Shown here one piece after another: positions 1-5,115 of a stretch of DNA of 30,174 bases. The stretch's first letter is position 1. Every line of letters starts with the position of its first letter. The notes under the pieces are model-generated. The model was not told the DNA's origin, ran no database searches, and was given only the letters and a program-made list of their open reading frames with translations. Made by a program: the position numbers and the translations under genes. The stretch comes from a virus. The stretch is from positions 1 through 30,174 of IMG/VR virus record IMGVR_UViG_3300043438_001031. One strand, 5' to 3'.

Positions 1-203
1 CTAGCCTTGCGAATGTATTCGGCTACCTGATGGAAGTCAAGGTAGCCAGTCACAGAATCGTTATCGATGTAGTTATCTGGGTTAACCATAGCGCATTCAA
101 ATAACTTCTCGTCCTCACCGTAACTGATGAGATGCTTACAGATTATAGATACTTCCCATCCATCATCGAGTTTAATCCTTCTTGCGTAGTGTGTTTGTGG
201 CAT
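1..203 (-). CDS. Hypothetical protein, C-terminus beyond the left edge
   Basis: This reading frame starts at an ATG whose first base is shared with the TAA stop of the upstream gene (TAATG) and stays open to base 1, giving 67 residues of an incomplete protein. It begins MPQTHYARRIKLDDGW and contains many acidic and aromatic residues. I recognise no domain. It is the last visible member of the leftward operon of small genes, and the one-base overlap suggests translational coupling to the 90-residue gene before it. It lacks its own Shine-Dalgarno. Function unknown. Confidence 0.7.
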   Translation of the reverse strand, partial: MPQTHYARRIKLDDGWEVSIICKHLISYGEDEKLFECAMVNPDNYIDNDSVTGYLDFHQVAEYIRKA

Positions 204-475
204 TACTCAACAACCTCAATCATCTTGAGTTCAAGCCCGATGCCGAGCAGTCTTTCAAGAGCAGCGCTGACCATCCACATGTTGTCTTCAAGGTCATACA
301 GCTTAGCCTCTGCAATGCTCTTGTTCTTACGGAGAGCAGAGATAATGAGTGTGATGCTGGTGACGATGTCACTTGGAGTGCGACGATCACGCTTAGTTGA
401 GTCCTGAATGTTAATCAGGTTGCTAACAACAGACGCAAGGTTCGACTGTTGTACTTTGTAGTCTAATTTATTCAT
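203..475 (-). CDS. Hypothetical helical protein, 90 aa
   Basis: The start at MNKLDYK is chosen because GGAAAGG lies about 8 bases upstream. A longer frame runs up through a tRNA-like hairpin and is unlikely to be coding. The protein looks mostly helical and amphipathic (SNLINIQDSTKRDRR, then a C-terminal half rich in Leu, Ile and Glu). It has no signal peptide, membrane segment or known motif. It follows a 86-base spacer that holds truncated tRNA-like element A, so its mRNA may be set off from the upstream gene by processing. It shares one base with the next gene downstream. Function unknown. Confidence 0.72.
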   Translation of the reverse strand: MNKLDYKVQQSNLASVVSNLINIQDSTKRDRRTPSDIVTSITLIISALRKNKSIAEAKLYDLEDNMWMVSAALERLLGIGLELKMIEVVE

Positions 476-494
476 TGTGTTTACCTTTCCAAAC

Positions 495-568
495 TTCTCC
501 GCTAAGGAGAAAGGGTAGCCGAGGAATCGAACCTCGGTAAGCACCAGCTCTACCTATTTGATTACCCT
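495..568 (-). other. Truncated tRNA-like element A with downstream hairpin
   Basis: Read on the minus strand, AGGGTA (568-563) can pair with TACCCT (517-512) as an acceptor-like stem. Between them is a perfect T-arm: stem CCGAGG/CCTCGG (537-532 and 524-519) with the canonical loop TTCGATT. The D-arm is reduced to a GGTAGAGC-like remnant and there is no anticodon arm; the whole element is about 57 nt. It is followed at once by a second hairpin, TTCTCC-TTAGC-GGAGAA (511-495), and then the ribosome binding site of the gene starting at 475. The element overlaps the TAA stop of the upstream gene. It resembles the minimal acceptor/T-arm substrate known for RNase P; a processing role is inference. 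Confidence 0.6.
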
Positions 569-1032
569 ATTGGAACGAGTGCAACCTTTTGAAACTTGTA
601 CTCGTGTGATGTGTGTCTACTTGGCATCCAGCTTGAGCCAAACAGTTTTTCTAACTCTATCTTCTGCTCTCTTGTAAGCAAGGGTTCGTCAGCAGGGCTG
701 AGGTCATCCACTTCGTAGTTGAACTCAAGCGTATACCTTTTGAACTCTTCTTTGCCCTTATCTTCATCGCAGAATGTGTATGGGTAACACTCATCAATGA
801 TGATGTGTGGACGCTTGTCCATATCTGGAACAATAGTCAAGAATTTATCGAGCGTTTTCTTGTCCCAGTAGTCATAACGCATTGACCAAGCCATCGCTTT
901 GCTTGGAAGCATGTCGATGTATGCATTGAAGACCTGCTCTTTGTTTGTGCCCATCACTTTAACAACTGTTCGAGACTCATGGTAGTCATCGACTTCGGTG
1001 TATGTCACGATGTATGCCGTCTGTACTGTCAT
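562..1032 (-). CDS. Hypothetical acidic protein, 156 aa
   Basis: The ATG overlaps the stop of the upstream gene as ATGA and is preceded by a strong AGGAGG about 7 bases away, so the start is secure. The protein begins MTVQTAYIVTYTEVDDYHESR and is rich in acidic and aromatic residues (DYWDKK, DECYPYTFCDED), with a charged C-terminal half. There is no signal peptide, membrane segment or familiar motif. It is tightly coupled to the 205-residue gene, which suggests the two act together. Its stop codon lies within tRNA-like element A. Function unknown. Confidence 0.75.
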   Translation of the reverse strand: MTVQTAYIVTYTEVDDYHESRTVVKVMGTNKEQVFNAYIDMLPSKAMAWSMRYDYWDKKTLDKFLTIVPDMDKRPHIIIDECYPYTFCDEDKGKEEFKRYTLEFNYEVDDLSPADEPLLTREQKIELEKLFGSSWMPSRHTSHEYKFQKVALVPIG

Positions 1033-1646
1033 TTTGTTTCCTCCTCATCATAGGTAAAGTCGAGTCCGTTCTGATCGGCCTCGTTGTAGTGTGGAAAAGC
1101 CTCGTGACTAATGCGCTTGCATTCGTCAATGATTTCATTGAACTTCTTGTTTGCTGTCCATAAGGACATAGGTTGTTCTTGTTTAGTCACAGCGTGACCG
1201 ATGACAACGTGGTCTTCTTGTGTGCCCCACGCTGAGGTAACGAAACACCGAGCAGTGATTTCCCATTCGTAGTATTCACGGCCACTATCATCTGTATAAG
1301 TGTGCTTAGACCTCAAGGCTATGCAGTTATAATCTACATCAGACAACTCCTCGTCCTTGTAGATAACACAAGTGCTGTTCTTGACAGTGAACTCAAGGTG
1401 TCCTTCCATATACCACCAGAAGGCATCGGAAATATTGCCTTCGTCAATGCTGACAAGTGCAGCACGAAAGCATTCCCGTCCACGGTGGTCGGCGCATTCA
1501 TCGGTGAATGGTGTGTCATTAATCATCTTGCGAGCAAACGTGCGTTTCATCAGCGTACGTTGCAGTGCTGATACCAGCTCAGCGCTGATAACTGCTTGAT
1601 TGTCGCTGTCACCAGCGAGCTTGTTGAAGCGGAAGATGTTATCCAT
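1029..1646 (-). CDS. Hypothetical protein, 205 aa
   Basis: The start ATG at 1646 has AAGGAG six bases upstream. The protein begins MDNIFRFNKLAG, has a mixed composition with several Trp and Cys residues in the middle (AFWWYMEGHLEF, CVIYKDEE) and ends in an acidic tail (FTYDEEETK). Nothing matches a family I know. It is co-directional and overlaps the next gene by four bases (ATGA). It is the first gene after tRNA-like element B and after one copy of a repeated leader sequence, so it probably begins a processed or separately translated segment of the operon. Confidence 0.75.
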   Translation of the reverse strand: MDNIFRFNKLAGDSDNQAVISAELVSALQRTLMKRTFARKMINDTPFTDECADHRGRECFRAALVSIDEGNISDAFWWYMEGHLEFTVKNSTCVIYKDEELSDVDYNCIALRSKHTYTDDSGREYYEWEITARCFVTSAWGTQEDHVVIGHAVTKQEQPMSLWTANKKFNEIIDECKRISHEAFPHYNEADQNGLDFTYDEEETK

Positions 1647-1647
1647 C

Positions 1648-1700
1648 TTGTCTCCTTGTGTTTAGCAGTAGGTTGCCAGCCGTATTCCTCTTGCGAGGTA
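1648..1700 (-). repeat. Repeated operon leader, copy 1
   Basis: About 53 bases in front of the gene starting at 1646 closely resemble bases 2180-2232 in front of the gene starting at 2178. The part nearest the gene (CACAAGGAGACA on the minus strand) is identical and carries the Shine-Dalgarno; the rest is alike at roughly four positions in five by eye. This copy includes a short GNRA hairpin, CCTC-GCAA-GAGG (1698-1687). Confidence 0.65.
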
Positions 1701-1749
1701 TAGGTAGCCGGGGCATTCAACCCCGGCAGTCAGGCTTGAACTGATTACC
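1687..1749 (-). other. Truncated tRNA-like element B with downstream hairpin
   Basis: On the minus strand GGTA (1749-1746) can pair with TACC (1706-1703). Inside is a perfect 6-bp T-arm-like stem, CCGGGG/CCCCGG (1726-1721 and 1713-1708), with a seven-base loop TTGAATG that departs from the T-loop consensus at the C56 position. The linker in place of the D and anticodon arms is about 18 bases. A GCAA tetraloop hairpin follows (1698-1687). As in element A, the upstream gene's TAA stop falls in the 5' strand of the acceptor-like stem. Weaker than A and C because of the loop and the short stem. Confidence 0.5.
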
Positions 1750-1930
1750 GTGAAACTTCGTTGTTGACGATCTTGTCTTGAGACTTCTCAAGTAGTTCCT
1801 CTGCCACATGGGCACGGAACTCAGCTGCCTGAATGACAGACTGTTGGTATATGGCAAACATTCCGAATGCCAATGCAATACAACTCATTACGATGTAGCC
1901 CTTGACGGCTACCTTGCTCAATGTTCTCAT
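1745..1930 (-). CDS. Small single-pass membrane protein, 61 aa
   Basis: The start has a good GGGAGA about 6 bases upstream and lies two bases after the previous stop. A basic N-terminus (MRTLSKVAVKG) is followed by a hydrophobic stretch at about residues 12-29 (YIVMSCIALAFGMFAIY) and then an amphipathic, charged C-terminal helix (EFRAHVAEELLEKSQDK). This is the layout of an N-in, single-pass inner-membrane protein or an uncleaved signal anchor. Small proteins of this kind in phages can be spanins, superinfection-exclusion factors or lysis regulators; nothing here decides between them. The stop codon lies in tRNA-like element B. Confidence 0.65.
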   Translation of the reverse strand: MRTLSKVAVKGYIVMSCIALAFGMFAIYQQSVIQAAEFRAHVAEELLEKSQDKIVNNEVSR

Positions 1931-1932
1931 TA

Positions 1933-2178
1933 TTATCTCCCTACAATCTTTCCGATTACTGCACGAACCGATGCTTCGTCGTGATATCCACCGCCGAGTA
2001 GTGATGCCATCTCTACAATCTTCTCTTTAAATGTTGACATCGATGTGTACCAGTGCATACCTTCTACCCATCCACCTGTCTTGATGTTCGTAACCTTGAC
2101 AGTCATGCCAGCACCCTTTGGCGTGATGTTGATCTTGAAGTTCTTACCTGCTGGGAATTCCCCTGATTGGATGACCAT
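1933..2178 (-). CDS. Hypothetical protein, 81 aa
   Basis: The start at MVIQSGEFPAG is chosen because AAGGAG sits five bases upstream; a longer frame would run back through tRNA-like element C and is rejected. The first half looks beta-rich (KNFKINITPKGAGMTVKVTNIKTGG) and the second half helical (FKEKIVEMASLLGGG and ASVRAVIGKIVGR). No known family. It follows leader repeat copy 2 and is two bases from the small membrane protein gene, so the two are probably translated together. Confidence 0.7.
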   Translation of the reverse strand: MVIQSGEFPAGKNFKINITPKGAGMTVKVTNIKTGGWVEGMHWYTSMSTFKEKIVEMASLLGGGYHDEASVRAVIGKIVGR

Positions 2179-2179
2179 A

Positions 2180-2232
2180 ATGTCTCCTTGTGTTAGTGGT
2201 AGGTCACTACCCGTGTTCCCCTTGTGAGGGTA
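2180..2232 (-). repeat. Repeated operon leader, copy 2
   Basis: This is the second copy of the leader described at 1648-1700, just before the start at 2178. On the minus strand it holds a CCC/GGG hairpin (2230-2218), a perfect GGTAG-TGAC-CTACC hairpin (2211-2198) and the shared CACAAGGAGACA ribosome binding site. The second hairpin is only partly preserved in copy 1. Confidence 0.65.
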
Positions 2233-2277
2233 ATGGACGTCAGGGAATCGAACCCTGATCAAACACCTGTTCGCCCA
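2218..2277 (-). other. Truncated tRNA-like element C with downstream hairpin
   Basis: On the minus strand TGGGCG (2277-2272) pairs with CGTCCA (2239-2234), with one G-U pair. A perfect T-arm lies between: stem TCAGGG/CCCTGA (2258-2253 and 2245-2240) and canonical loop TTCGATT. Only about 13 bases join the acceptor-like strand to the T-arm, so there are no D or anticodon arms. A CCC/GGG hairpin and the leader repeat follow, then the gene at 2178. This is the cleanest minihelix of the three. Confidence 0.6.
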
Positions 2278-2323
2278 ACGATGCATTTTGCCGGAGATGC
2301 ACCAAACTCCCTGATTGTGATAA

Positions 2324-2677
2324 CTACTTGGCGCGAGCTGCAGTGTTACGCTTGCGCATCATTGCAGCAGCCTCACCTGCCGCATCCAACTTGACAGCGC
2401 CAACCGTAACCAAAACACCCTCATCCGCCAACTTGCCGTACGCAAGCATCATGTCATTCAACATGTTGGTCTGTGCCTTCGTGAGCACAGAAACCTCCAT
2501 CTGACGAATCATGGTAGCAACGATGTTGATACCCTTGATGTCACGGGCATTGAACGCTTCATGCAATCGCACTGCAGTCTCCGCTATAGGCTCTACCTTG
2601 TCAAAGGTGAAGGGACCAGCAGAGACGGTGGTGGACATCGATGAGACGAACTTGGCCAAAACAGACTTTGTAATCAT
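2324..2677 (-). CDS. Hypothetical helical protein, 117 aa
   Basis: The start at MITKSVLAKF is preferred; the upstream AAAGGG is about 12 bases away, so the start is less certain than others here. The protein looks almost wholly helical, with several Met and Ala residues and a basic Ala-rich end (MMRKRNTAARAK). No membrane segment and no known motif. It is the first gene of the leftward operon. A 6-bp hairpin, AAGGGT/ACCCTT (2710-2727), and a TATAAA-like box (2741-2736, minus) lie upstream and may be part of its promoter region; both are weak evidence. Confidence 0.68.
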   Translation of the reverse strand: MITKSVLAKFVSSMSTTVSAGPFTFDKVEPIAETAVRLHEAFNARDIKGINIVATMIRQMEVSVLTKAQTNMLNDMMLAYGKLADEGVLVTVGAVKLDAAGEAAAMMRKRNTAARAK

Positions 2678-2997
2678 AATTCTAACTAACCCTTTGTGTT
2701 GTGTATAGGAAGGGTATACACACCCTTGATAGCAGTTTATACACATGCTTAGGTGGATACACCCGCGTCCGTAACGCTCGGATGCCTTCTACGAAACGTA
2801 GCAAGACACTATGACTTCATTAGCGCAGGGCAACCTGCTACCAGATGATACCGATAGCAGATAAAGGGAAAGTTTTGGTTTATGTGTCCGCTACAACGGC
2901 TTGAAACATGGCAAAACGGTTTGTAAACTTCGTAACCGTGATGGTTTTAGGTGATAGTTTGGCGGGTTTTGACGTTAGAATCAACGCAAAGCAAAGC

Positions 2998-3041
2998 AAA
3001 ACCCGGTATATAACCTGTAGTAGGCTATAAAACCGGGTTTT
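2998..3041. repeat. Perfect 10-bp inverted repeat with secondary inner stem
   Basis: AAAACCCGGT (2998-3007) and ACCGGGTTTT (3032-3041) are exact reverse complements with 24 bases between. The inside can also pair: TATA (3009-3012) with TATA (3026-3029) and CCT (3014-3016) with AGG (3022-3024), closing a five-base loop. The result is a long imperfect cruciform or hairpin. The A and T runs at the ends would also make it a possible bidirectional terminator, though no T-tract extends past the stem. Confidence 0.65.
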
Positions 3042-3136
3042 GAACGCTAGGATGTAGCGGTAAAGTTTTGAGCCGATAACATCGGACTGGTTAAAGGTAG
3101 CACACCCACATACAAAGGAGTGTAAGGAGGGGGTAG

Positions 3137-3158
3137 CCCCCACCCACACCCACCCCCC
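3137..3158 (-). other. G-quadruplex motif
   Basis: On the minus strand four G tracts of lengths 6, 3, 3 and 5 are separated by loops of 1, 3 and 1 bases. This fits the standard G3+ quadruplex pattern with short loops, which usually gives stable folding. Two further C-tracts on the plus strand (3168-3171, 3174-3180) could extend it. A GGGGG/CCCCC hairpin (3129-3141) shares one tract and would compete with it. It lies in the non-coding divergent region. Confidence 0.6.
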
Positions 3159-3235
3159 ACATGGCAAGCCCCTGCCCCCCTTCAATGGAGTGTTTGGGAC
3201 TCCGACAGCTATATTTTCTCTTCTCTATCATCTAT

Positions 3236-3270
3236 TTCTCCCAGCGGAGAACATCATCTCCCTACGGAGA
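3236..3270. repeat. Tandem CTCC/GGAG hairpins
   Basis: Two hairpins follow each other: TTCTCC-CAGC-GGAGAA (3236-3251) and TCTCC-CTAC-GGAGA (3257-3270). The same TTCTCC/GGAGAA stem occurs in tRNA-like element A (495-511). Each pairs a Shine-Dalgarno-like GGAG with its complement. They sit directly upstream of the tRNA-Asn promoter. Confidence 0.5.
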
Positions 3271-3275
3271 ACTAC

Positions 3276-3304
3276 TTGTCACACTGCTCTAATATGGATA
3301 TACT
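3276..3304 (+). promoter_or_regulatory. Sigma-70-like promoter for tRNA-Asn and ncRNA
   Basis: TTGTCA (3276-3281) and TATACT (3299-3304) are spaced by exactly 17 bases. The predicted start of transcription falls about four bases before the 5' end of tRNA-Asn. It is the best consensus promoter seen in the window. A partial TACGGTA motif overlaps its downstream end (3305-3311), resembling the motif found at four later starts. Confidence 0.65.
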
Positions 3305-3314
3305 TACGGTATGT

Positions 3315-3386
3315 TCCTACTTAGCTCAGCGGTAGAGCCTTCGGCTGTTAACCGAATGGTCGCTGGTTCGATCCCAGCAGTAGGAG
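3315..3386 (+). tRNA. tRNA-Asn (anticodon GTT)
   Basis: All four arms fold without a mismatch: acceptor TCCTACT/AGTAGGA, D-stem GCTC/GAGC, anticodon stem TTCGG/CCGAA with loop CTGTTAA (anticodon GTT), T-stem GCTGG/CCAGC with loop TTCGATC, and discriminator G73. The length is 72 bases. CCA is not encoded and must be added after transcription. It is the first product of a strong promoter and is followed by a folded non-coding RNA segment and a terminator, not by a protein gene. Confidence 0.95.
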
Positions 3387-3587
3387 TCCCCCATGCATGT
3401 AAACGCACTGGGGACCGCGCTATGTCCCGTAGGTCTTTCATACTCTTTCAACTACGGGATGTAGCGTTGTGATAAAGTGGAGTCGCCACCGAGAGGTGAG
3501 CTTTGAAAGGCCAGAACCCTCCCTTCTTGCCCGACATACTTGGACTCTGCAAACAAGGAAGACCAGTCAGCCACACTGGTCTTTTTT
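3387..3587 (+). ncRNA. Structured non-coding RNA downstream of tRNA-Asn
   Basis: This segment has no good coding frame but several strong stems. GTCCCC/GGGGAC (3386-3391 with 3410-3415) comes first. A 15-bp stem follows (3418-3432 with 3452-3466) that has only two G-U pairs and closes a 19-base loop. Next are two mutually exclusive small hairpins, GTGG/CCAC (3477-3489) and CACC-GAGA-GGTG (3487-3498). An intrinsic terminator ends it. It would be made from the tRNA-Asn promoter and released by tRNA 3' processing. I do not recognise a known RNA family; function is unknown. Confidence 0.55.
3559..3587 (+). terminator. Intrinsic terminator of the tRNA-Asn/ncRNA unit
   Basis: A perfect 9-bp stem, AAGACCAGT (3559-3567) with ACTGGTCTT (3575-3583), closes a seven-base loop and runs into six T residues (3582-3587). 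The -10 box of the nuclease gene begins only four bases later. Confidence 0.9.
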
Positions 3588-3590
3588 GGT

Positions 3591-3596
3591 TATAAT
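3591..3596 (+). promoter_or_regulatory. -10 box of a probably leaderless nuclease gene
   Basis: TATAAT lies five bases before the ATG at 3602 and there is no Shine-Dalgarno. The expected transcript start is at or next to the A of the ATG. No -35 element can be seen because the terminator stem occupies that place. Confidence 0.55.
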
Positions 3597-3601
3597 GGAC
3601 T

Positions 3602-3961
3602 ATGTACGAATACGGAATCAAATTTAAGCGAGTCATTGACGGGGATACTTTCGTTTGCGATATCGATCTTGGTTTTGGCATTTGGCTCGTGGATCAACAC
3701 TGCAGGCTCCATGGAATTGACACGCCAGAAAAAAATACTGCGGAAGGCAAGAAGTGCGTCCTTGAAGCAAAGTTCTGGTTTGACGATGCTGCCTCTAGGC
3801 TTGAAAAATTCTCAATCAAGGTAGAAGCTAAGGCGGACAAGTATGGTCGCAGGTTGGTCCATGTGAGAACCGACAAGGCACCATGCACACTCAATGAACA
3901 GTTAGTAAGAGATGGACTTGCAGTTCCATACTCAGGCGGTAATAAAAAAGCCCCTCTGTGA
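3602..3961 (+). CDS. Staphylococcal nuclease-like (SNase/thermonuclease) protein
   Basis: The 119 residues carry the SNase fold signature. VIDGDTF (11-17) supplies the calcium-binding Asp, RLHGIDTPE (35-43) supplies the catalytic Arg, Asp and Glu, and DKYGRRL (79-85) supplies the second catalytic Arg. LNEQLVRDGLAVPY (97-110) is the usual C-terminal helix of the family. Known members are calcium-dependent endonucleases that cut DNA or RNA to 3'-phosphates. No signal peptide is present, so it probably acts in the infected cell, perhaps in host DNA degradation or recombination. The start is inferred to be leaderless. The coding end overlaps its own terminator, so the last codons form the terminator stem. 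Confidence 0.9.
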   Translation: MYEYGIKFKRVIDGDTFVCDIDLGFGIWLVDQHCRLHGIDTPEKNTAEGKKCVLEAKFWFDDAASRLEKFSIKVEAKADKYGRRLVHVRTDKAPCTLNEQLVRDGLAVPYSGGNKKAPL

Positions 3962-3970
3962 AGGGGCTTT
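3946..3970 (+). terminator. Intrinsic terminator after the nuclease gene
   Basis: AAAGCCCCT (3947-3955) pairs with AGGGGCTTT (3962-3970) around a six-base loop, with A residues before and T residues in the descending arm. The stop codon of the nuclease (3959-3961) lies in the loop. Confidence 0.85.
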
Positions 3971-4055
3971 TACTTCGCTCGACCTATATGTCATATCGGC
4001 ATGATGGGTGGACTTTTTAAGTTTTCATCGCGTTGCGTATACATATTATCACATA

Positions 4056-4070
4056 TACCTACGGTACAAT
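4056..4070 (+). promoter_or_regulatory. Palindrome/-10 motif before tRNA-Leu and thyX
   Basis: TACC-TAC-GGTA (4056-4066) overlaps the -10 box TACAAT (4065-4070). The expected transcript start is about one base before the tRNA. No good -35 is seen at 17 bases. The same palindrome occurs at 5102, 6379 and, on the other strand, 7033. Confidence 0.6.
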
Positions 4071-4077
4071 AAAACAC

Positions 4078-4158
4078 GCCCCGGTGGTGGAACGGTAGAC
4101 ACGACAGACTTAAAATCTGTTATCGCAAGGTGTACGGGTTCGAGTCCCGTCTGGGGTA
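4078..4158 (+). tRNA. tRNA-Leu (anticodon TAA)
   Basis: The acceptor GCCCCGG pairs with CTGGGGT; the first pair is an unusual G-U and another is also G-U. The anticodon stem ACAGA/TCTGT holds loop CTTAAAA (anticodon TAA at 4111-4113). The variable region is long, as in class II tRNA-Leu, and the T-arm is ACGGG/CCCGT with loop TTCGAGT. The discriminator is A73, as expected for Leu. CCA is not encoded. The thyX ribosome binding site starts three bases after the tRNA, so cleavage of the tRNA would leave a very short thyX leader. Confidence 0.92.
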
Positions 4159-4171
4159 TAGGAGTAAAGAG

Positions 4172-4813
4172 ATGGCAGCCACACTTAAGTATATTCAACC
4201 CGACGCAGAACAGTTTATGATTCACCTTGCACGTGTATCATCTGAAGACGAAAACAACCCTAACTACGAGCGATTGCTCAACTACTGCATGAAGGAAGGC
4301 CACTGGTCTGTATTTGAGATGGTTGATGTCACCATGGAGATCTATACATCTAGGGCTGTATCGGCACAGATCTTGCGCCATAGGAGTTTTCACTTCCAAG
4401 AATTTAGCCAGCGCTATGCTAATCCATCTAAGATTGAATTAGACCTACCTGTAATGCGACGTAAGGGAACAACTAACAGGCAGGGCAGCGTCATGTTTGA
4501 AGATCCAGAGACGCAGTTTGAAATGGACAACAAGGCGTTAGCTCCAGTGCTTTATGCAATACGAGCATACGATGACCTTGTCAAGTCTGGAGTAGCATTA
4601 GAGTCTGCTCGGATGATATTGCCTCTCTGTGTCGGCACACGCCTCTACATGAAGGGAACCGTGCGTGATTGGCTGCATTACTGCCGTGTACGCATGGAGA
4701 GCCATACACAACGAGAGCACAGGGACATTGCTGTTGATTGCTGGAATGTATTAAAAGAAGTGCTTCCATGTACTACAACTGCATTTGAGACATATCACAT
4801 GGAGAGTAAATAA
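4172..4813 (+). CDS. thyX: Flavin-dependent thymidylate synthase ThyX
   Basis: The 213-residue protein contains the ThyX signature RHR-x7-S-x-R exactly, as RHRSFHFQEFSQR at residues 69-81. ThyX makes dTMP from dUMP using FAD, NADPH and methylenetetrahydrofolate. The length and the C-terminal region (YCRVRMESHTQREHRDIA, then the final helices) also fit the family. The start MAATLKYIQP is chosen because GGAG lies seven bases upstream; a longer frame runs back into the tRNA and is rejected. The gene shares a transcript with tRNA-Leu and overlaps the next gene by one base (TAATG). Together with the dUTPase it would supply dTMP for phage DNA synthesis. Confidence 0.97.
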   Translation: MAATLKYIQPDAEQFMIHLARVSSEDENNPNYERLLNYCMKEGHWSVFEMVDVTMEIYTSRAVSAQILRHRSFHFQEFSQRYANPSKIELDLPVMRRKGTTNRQGSVMFEDPETQFEMDNKALAPVLYAIRAYDDLVKSGVALESARMILPLCVGTRLYMKGTVRDWLHYCRVRMESHTQREHRDIAVDCWNVLKEVLPCTTTAFETYHMESK

Positions 4814-5115
4814 TGTTTGTAGAAACAATCCACAACGAAAAATGCCTTGTTCGCATAGGCCGTGACTCAGACGCAACCATAACTGTATTAAGGCGCAAAA
4901 ATGAGTTGTTTATGAAGATTTCAGTACGATCAACCGTTGCCGATCAGGAACTTTTTACTGATAAAGAAATGCCTTTTGCTGATGGAGCTGCACTTGTTTA
5001 CAAGATGTGGTCAGAAGGTGACATGATTCAATCAAAAATGCTAATACATTTACAGAACGACGTCATTAGTTATTTGACTAACAAGATAACATTTGAAGAT
5101 CTACCTACGGTATAA
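4813..5115 (+). CDS. Hypothetical protein, 100 aa
   Basis: The start overlaps the thyX stop as TAATG, with GGAG eight bases upstream. The sequence reads as a beta-rich N-terminal half (CLVRIGRDSDATITVLRRKNELFMKISV) followed by a helical half (FADGAALVYKMWSEG and later). There is no membrane segment and no motif I recognise. Its position next to thyX suggests a middle-gene role in nucleotide or DNA metabolism, which is guilt by association only. Its last codons contain the palindrome/-10 motif that serves the next gene. Confidence 0.7.
   Translation: MFVETIHNEKCLVRIGRDSDATITVLRRKNELFMKISVRSTVADQELFTDKEMPFADGAALVYKMWSEGDMIQSKMLIHLQNDVISYLTNKITFEDLPTV

Larger units (their letters stand above)
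2678..3314. other. Non-coding divergent region between leftward and rightward transcription
   Basis: These roughly 640 bases hold no convincing gene. A 101-codon frame on the minus strand (2880-3185) has no ribosome binding site and starts inside a G-rich tract. What is visible: a hairpin (2710-2727), repeated GTTTTG words (about 2872, 2967, 3038, 3064), a direct repeat CGGGTTTTGA(A)CG (2963 and 3034), a 10-bp inverted repeat (2998-3041), a G-quadruplex motif (3137-3158), an SD-like AAGGAG pair near 3115-3130, and two tandem hairpins (3236-3270). The region could carry divergent promoters, an origin, or both; this is inference. Confidence 0.55.

Noticed and set aside
495-568. Complete tRNA gene at element A (and likewise B and C)
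   Set aside because: The T-arm and acceptor-like stem are good, but there is no anticodon stem-loop and too little room for one, so no amino acid can be assigned.
1302-1599. Plus-strand frames within the leftward operon
   Set aside because: They are antisense to well-supported overlapping genes and have no ribosome binding sites.
2963-3050. CRISPR-like array
   Set aside because: The repeats are too short, too few and unevenly spaced; there are no equal-length spacers.
2880-3185. A 101-codon open frame on the minus strand of the divergent region
   Set aside because: It starts in a G-rich tract with a non-ATG codon, has no ribosome binding site, crosses the inverted repeat and G-quadruplex motif, and its composition is unlike neighbouring genes.
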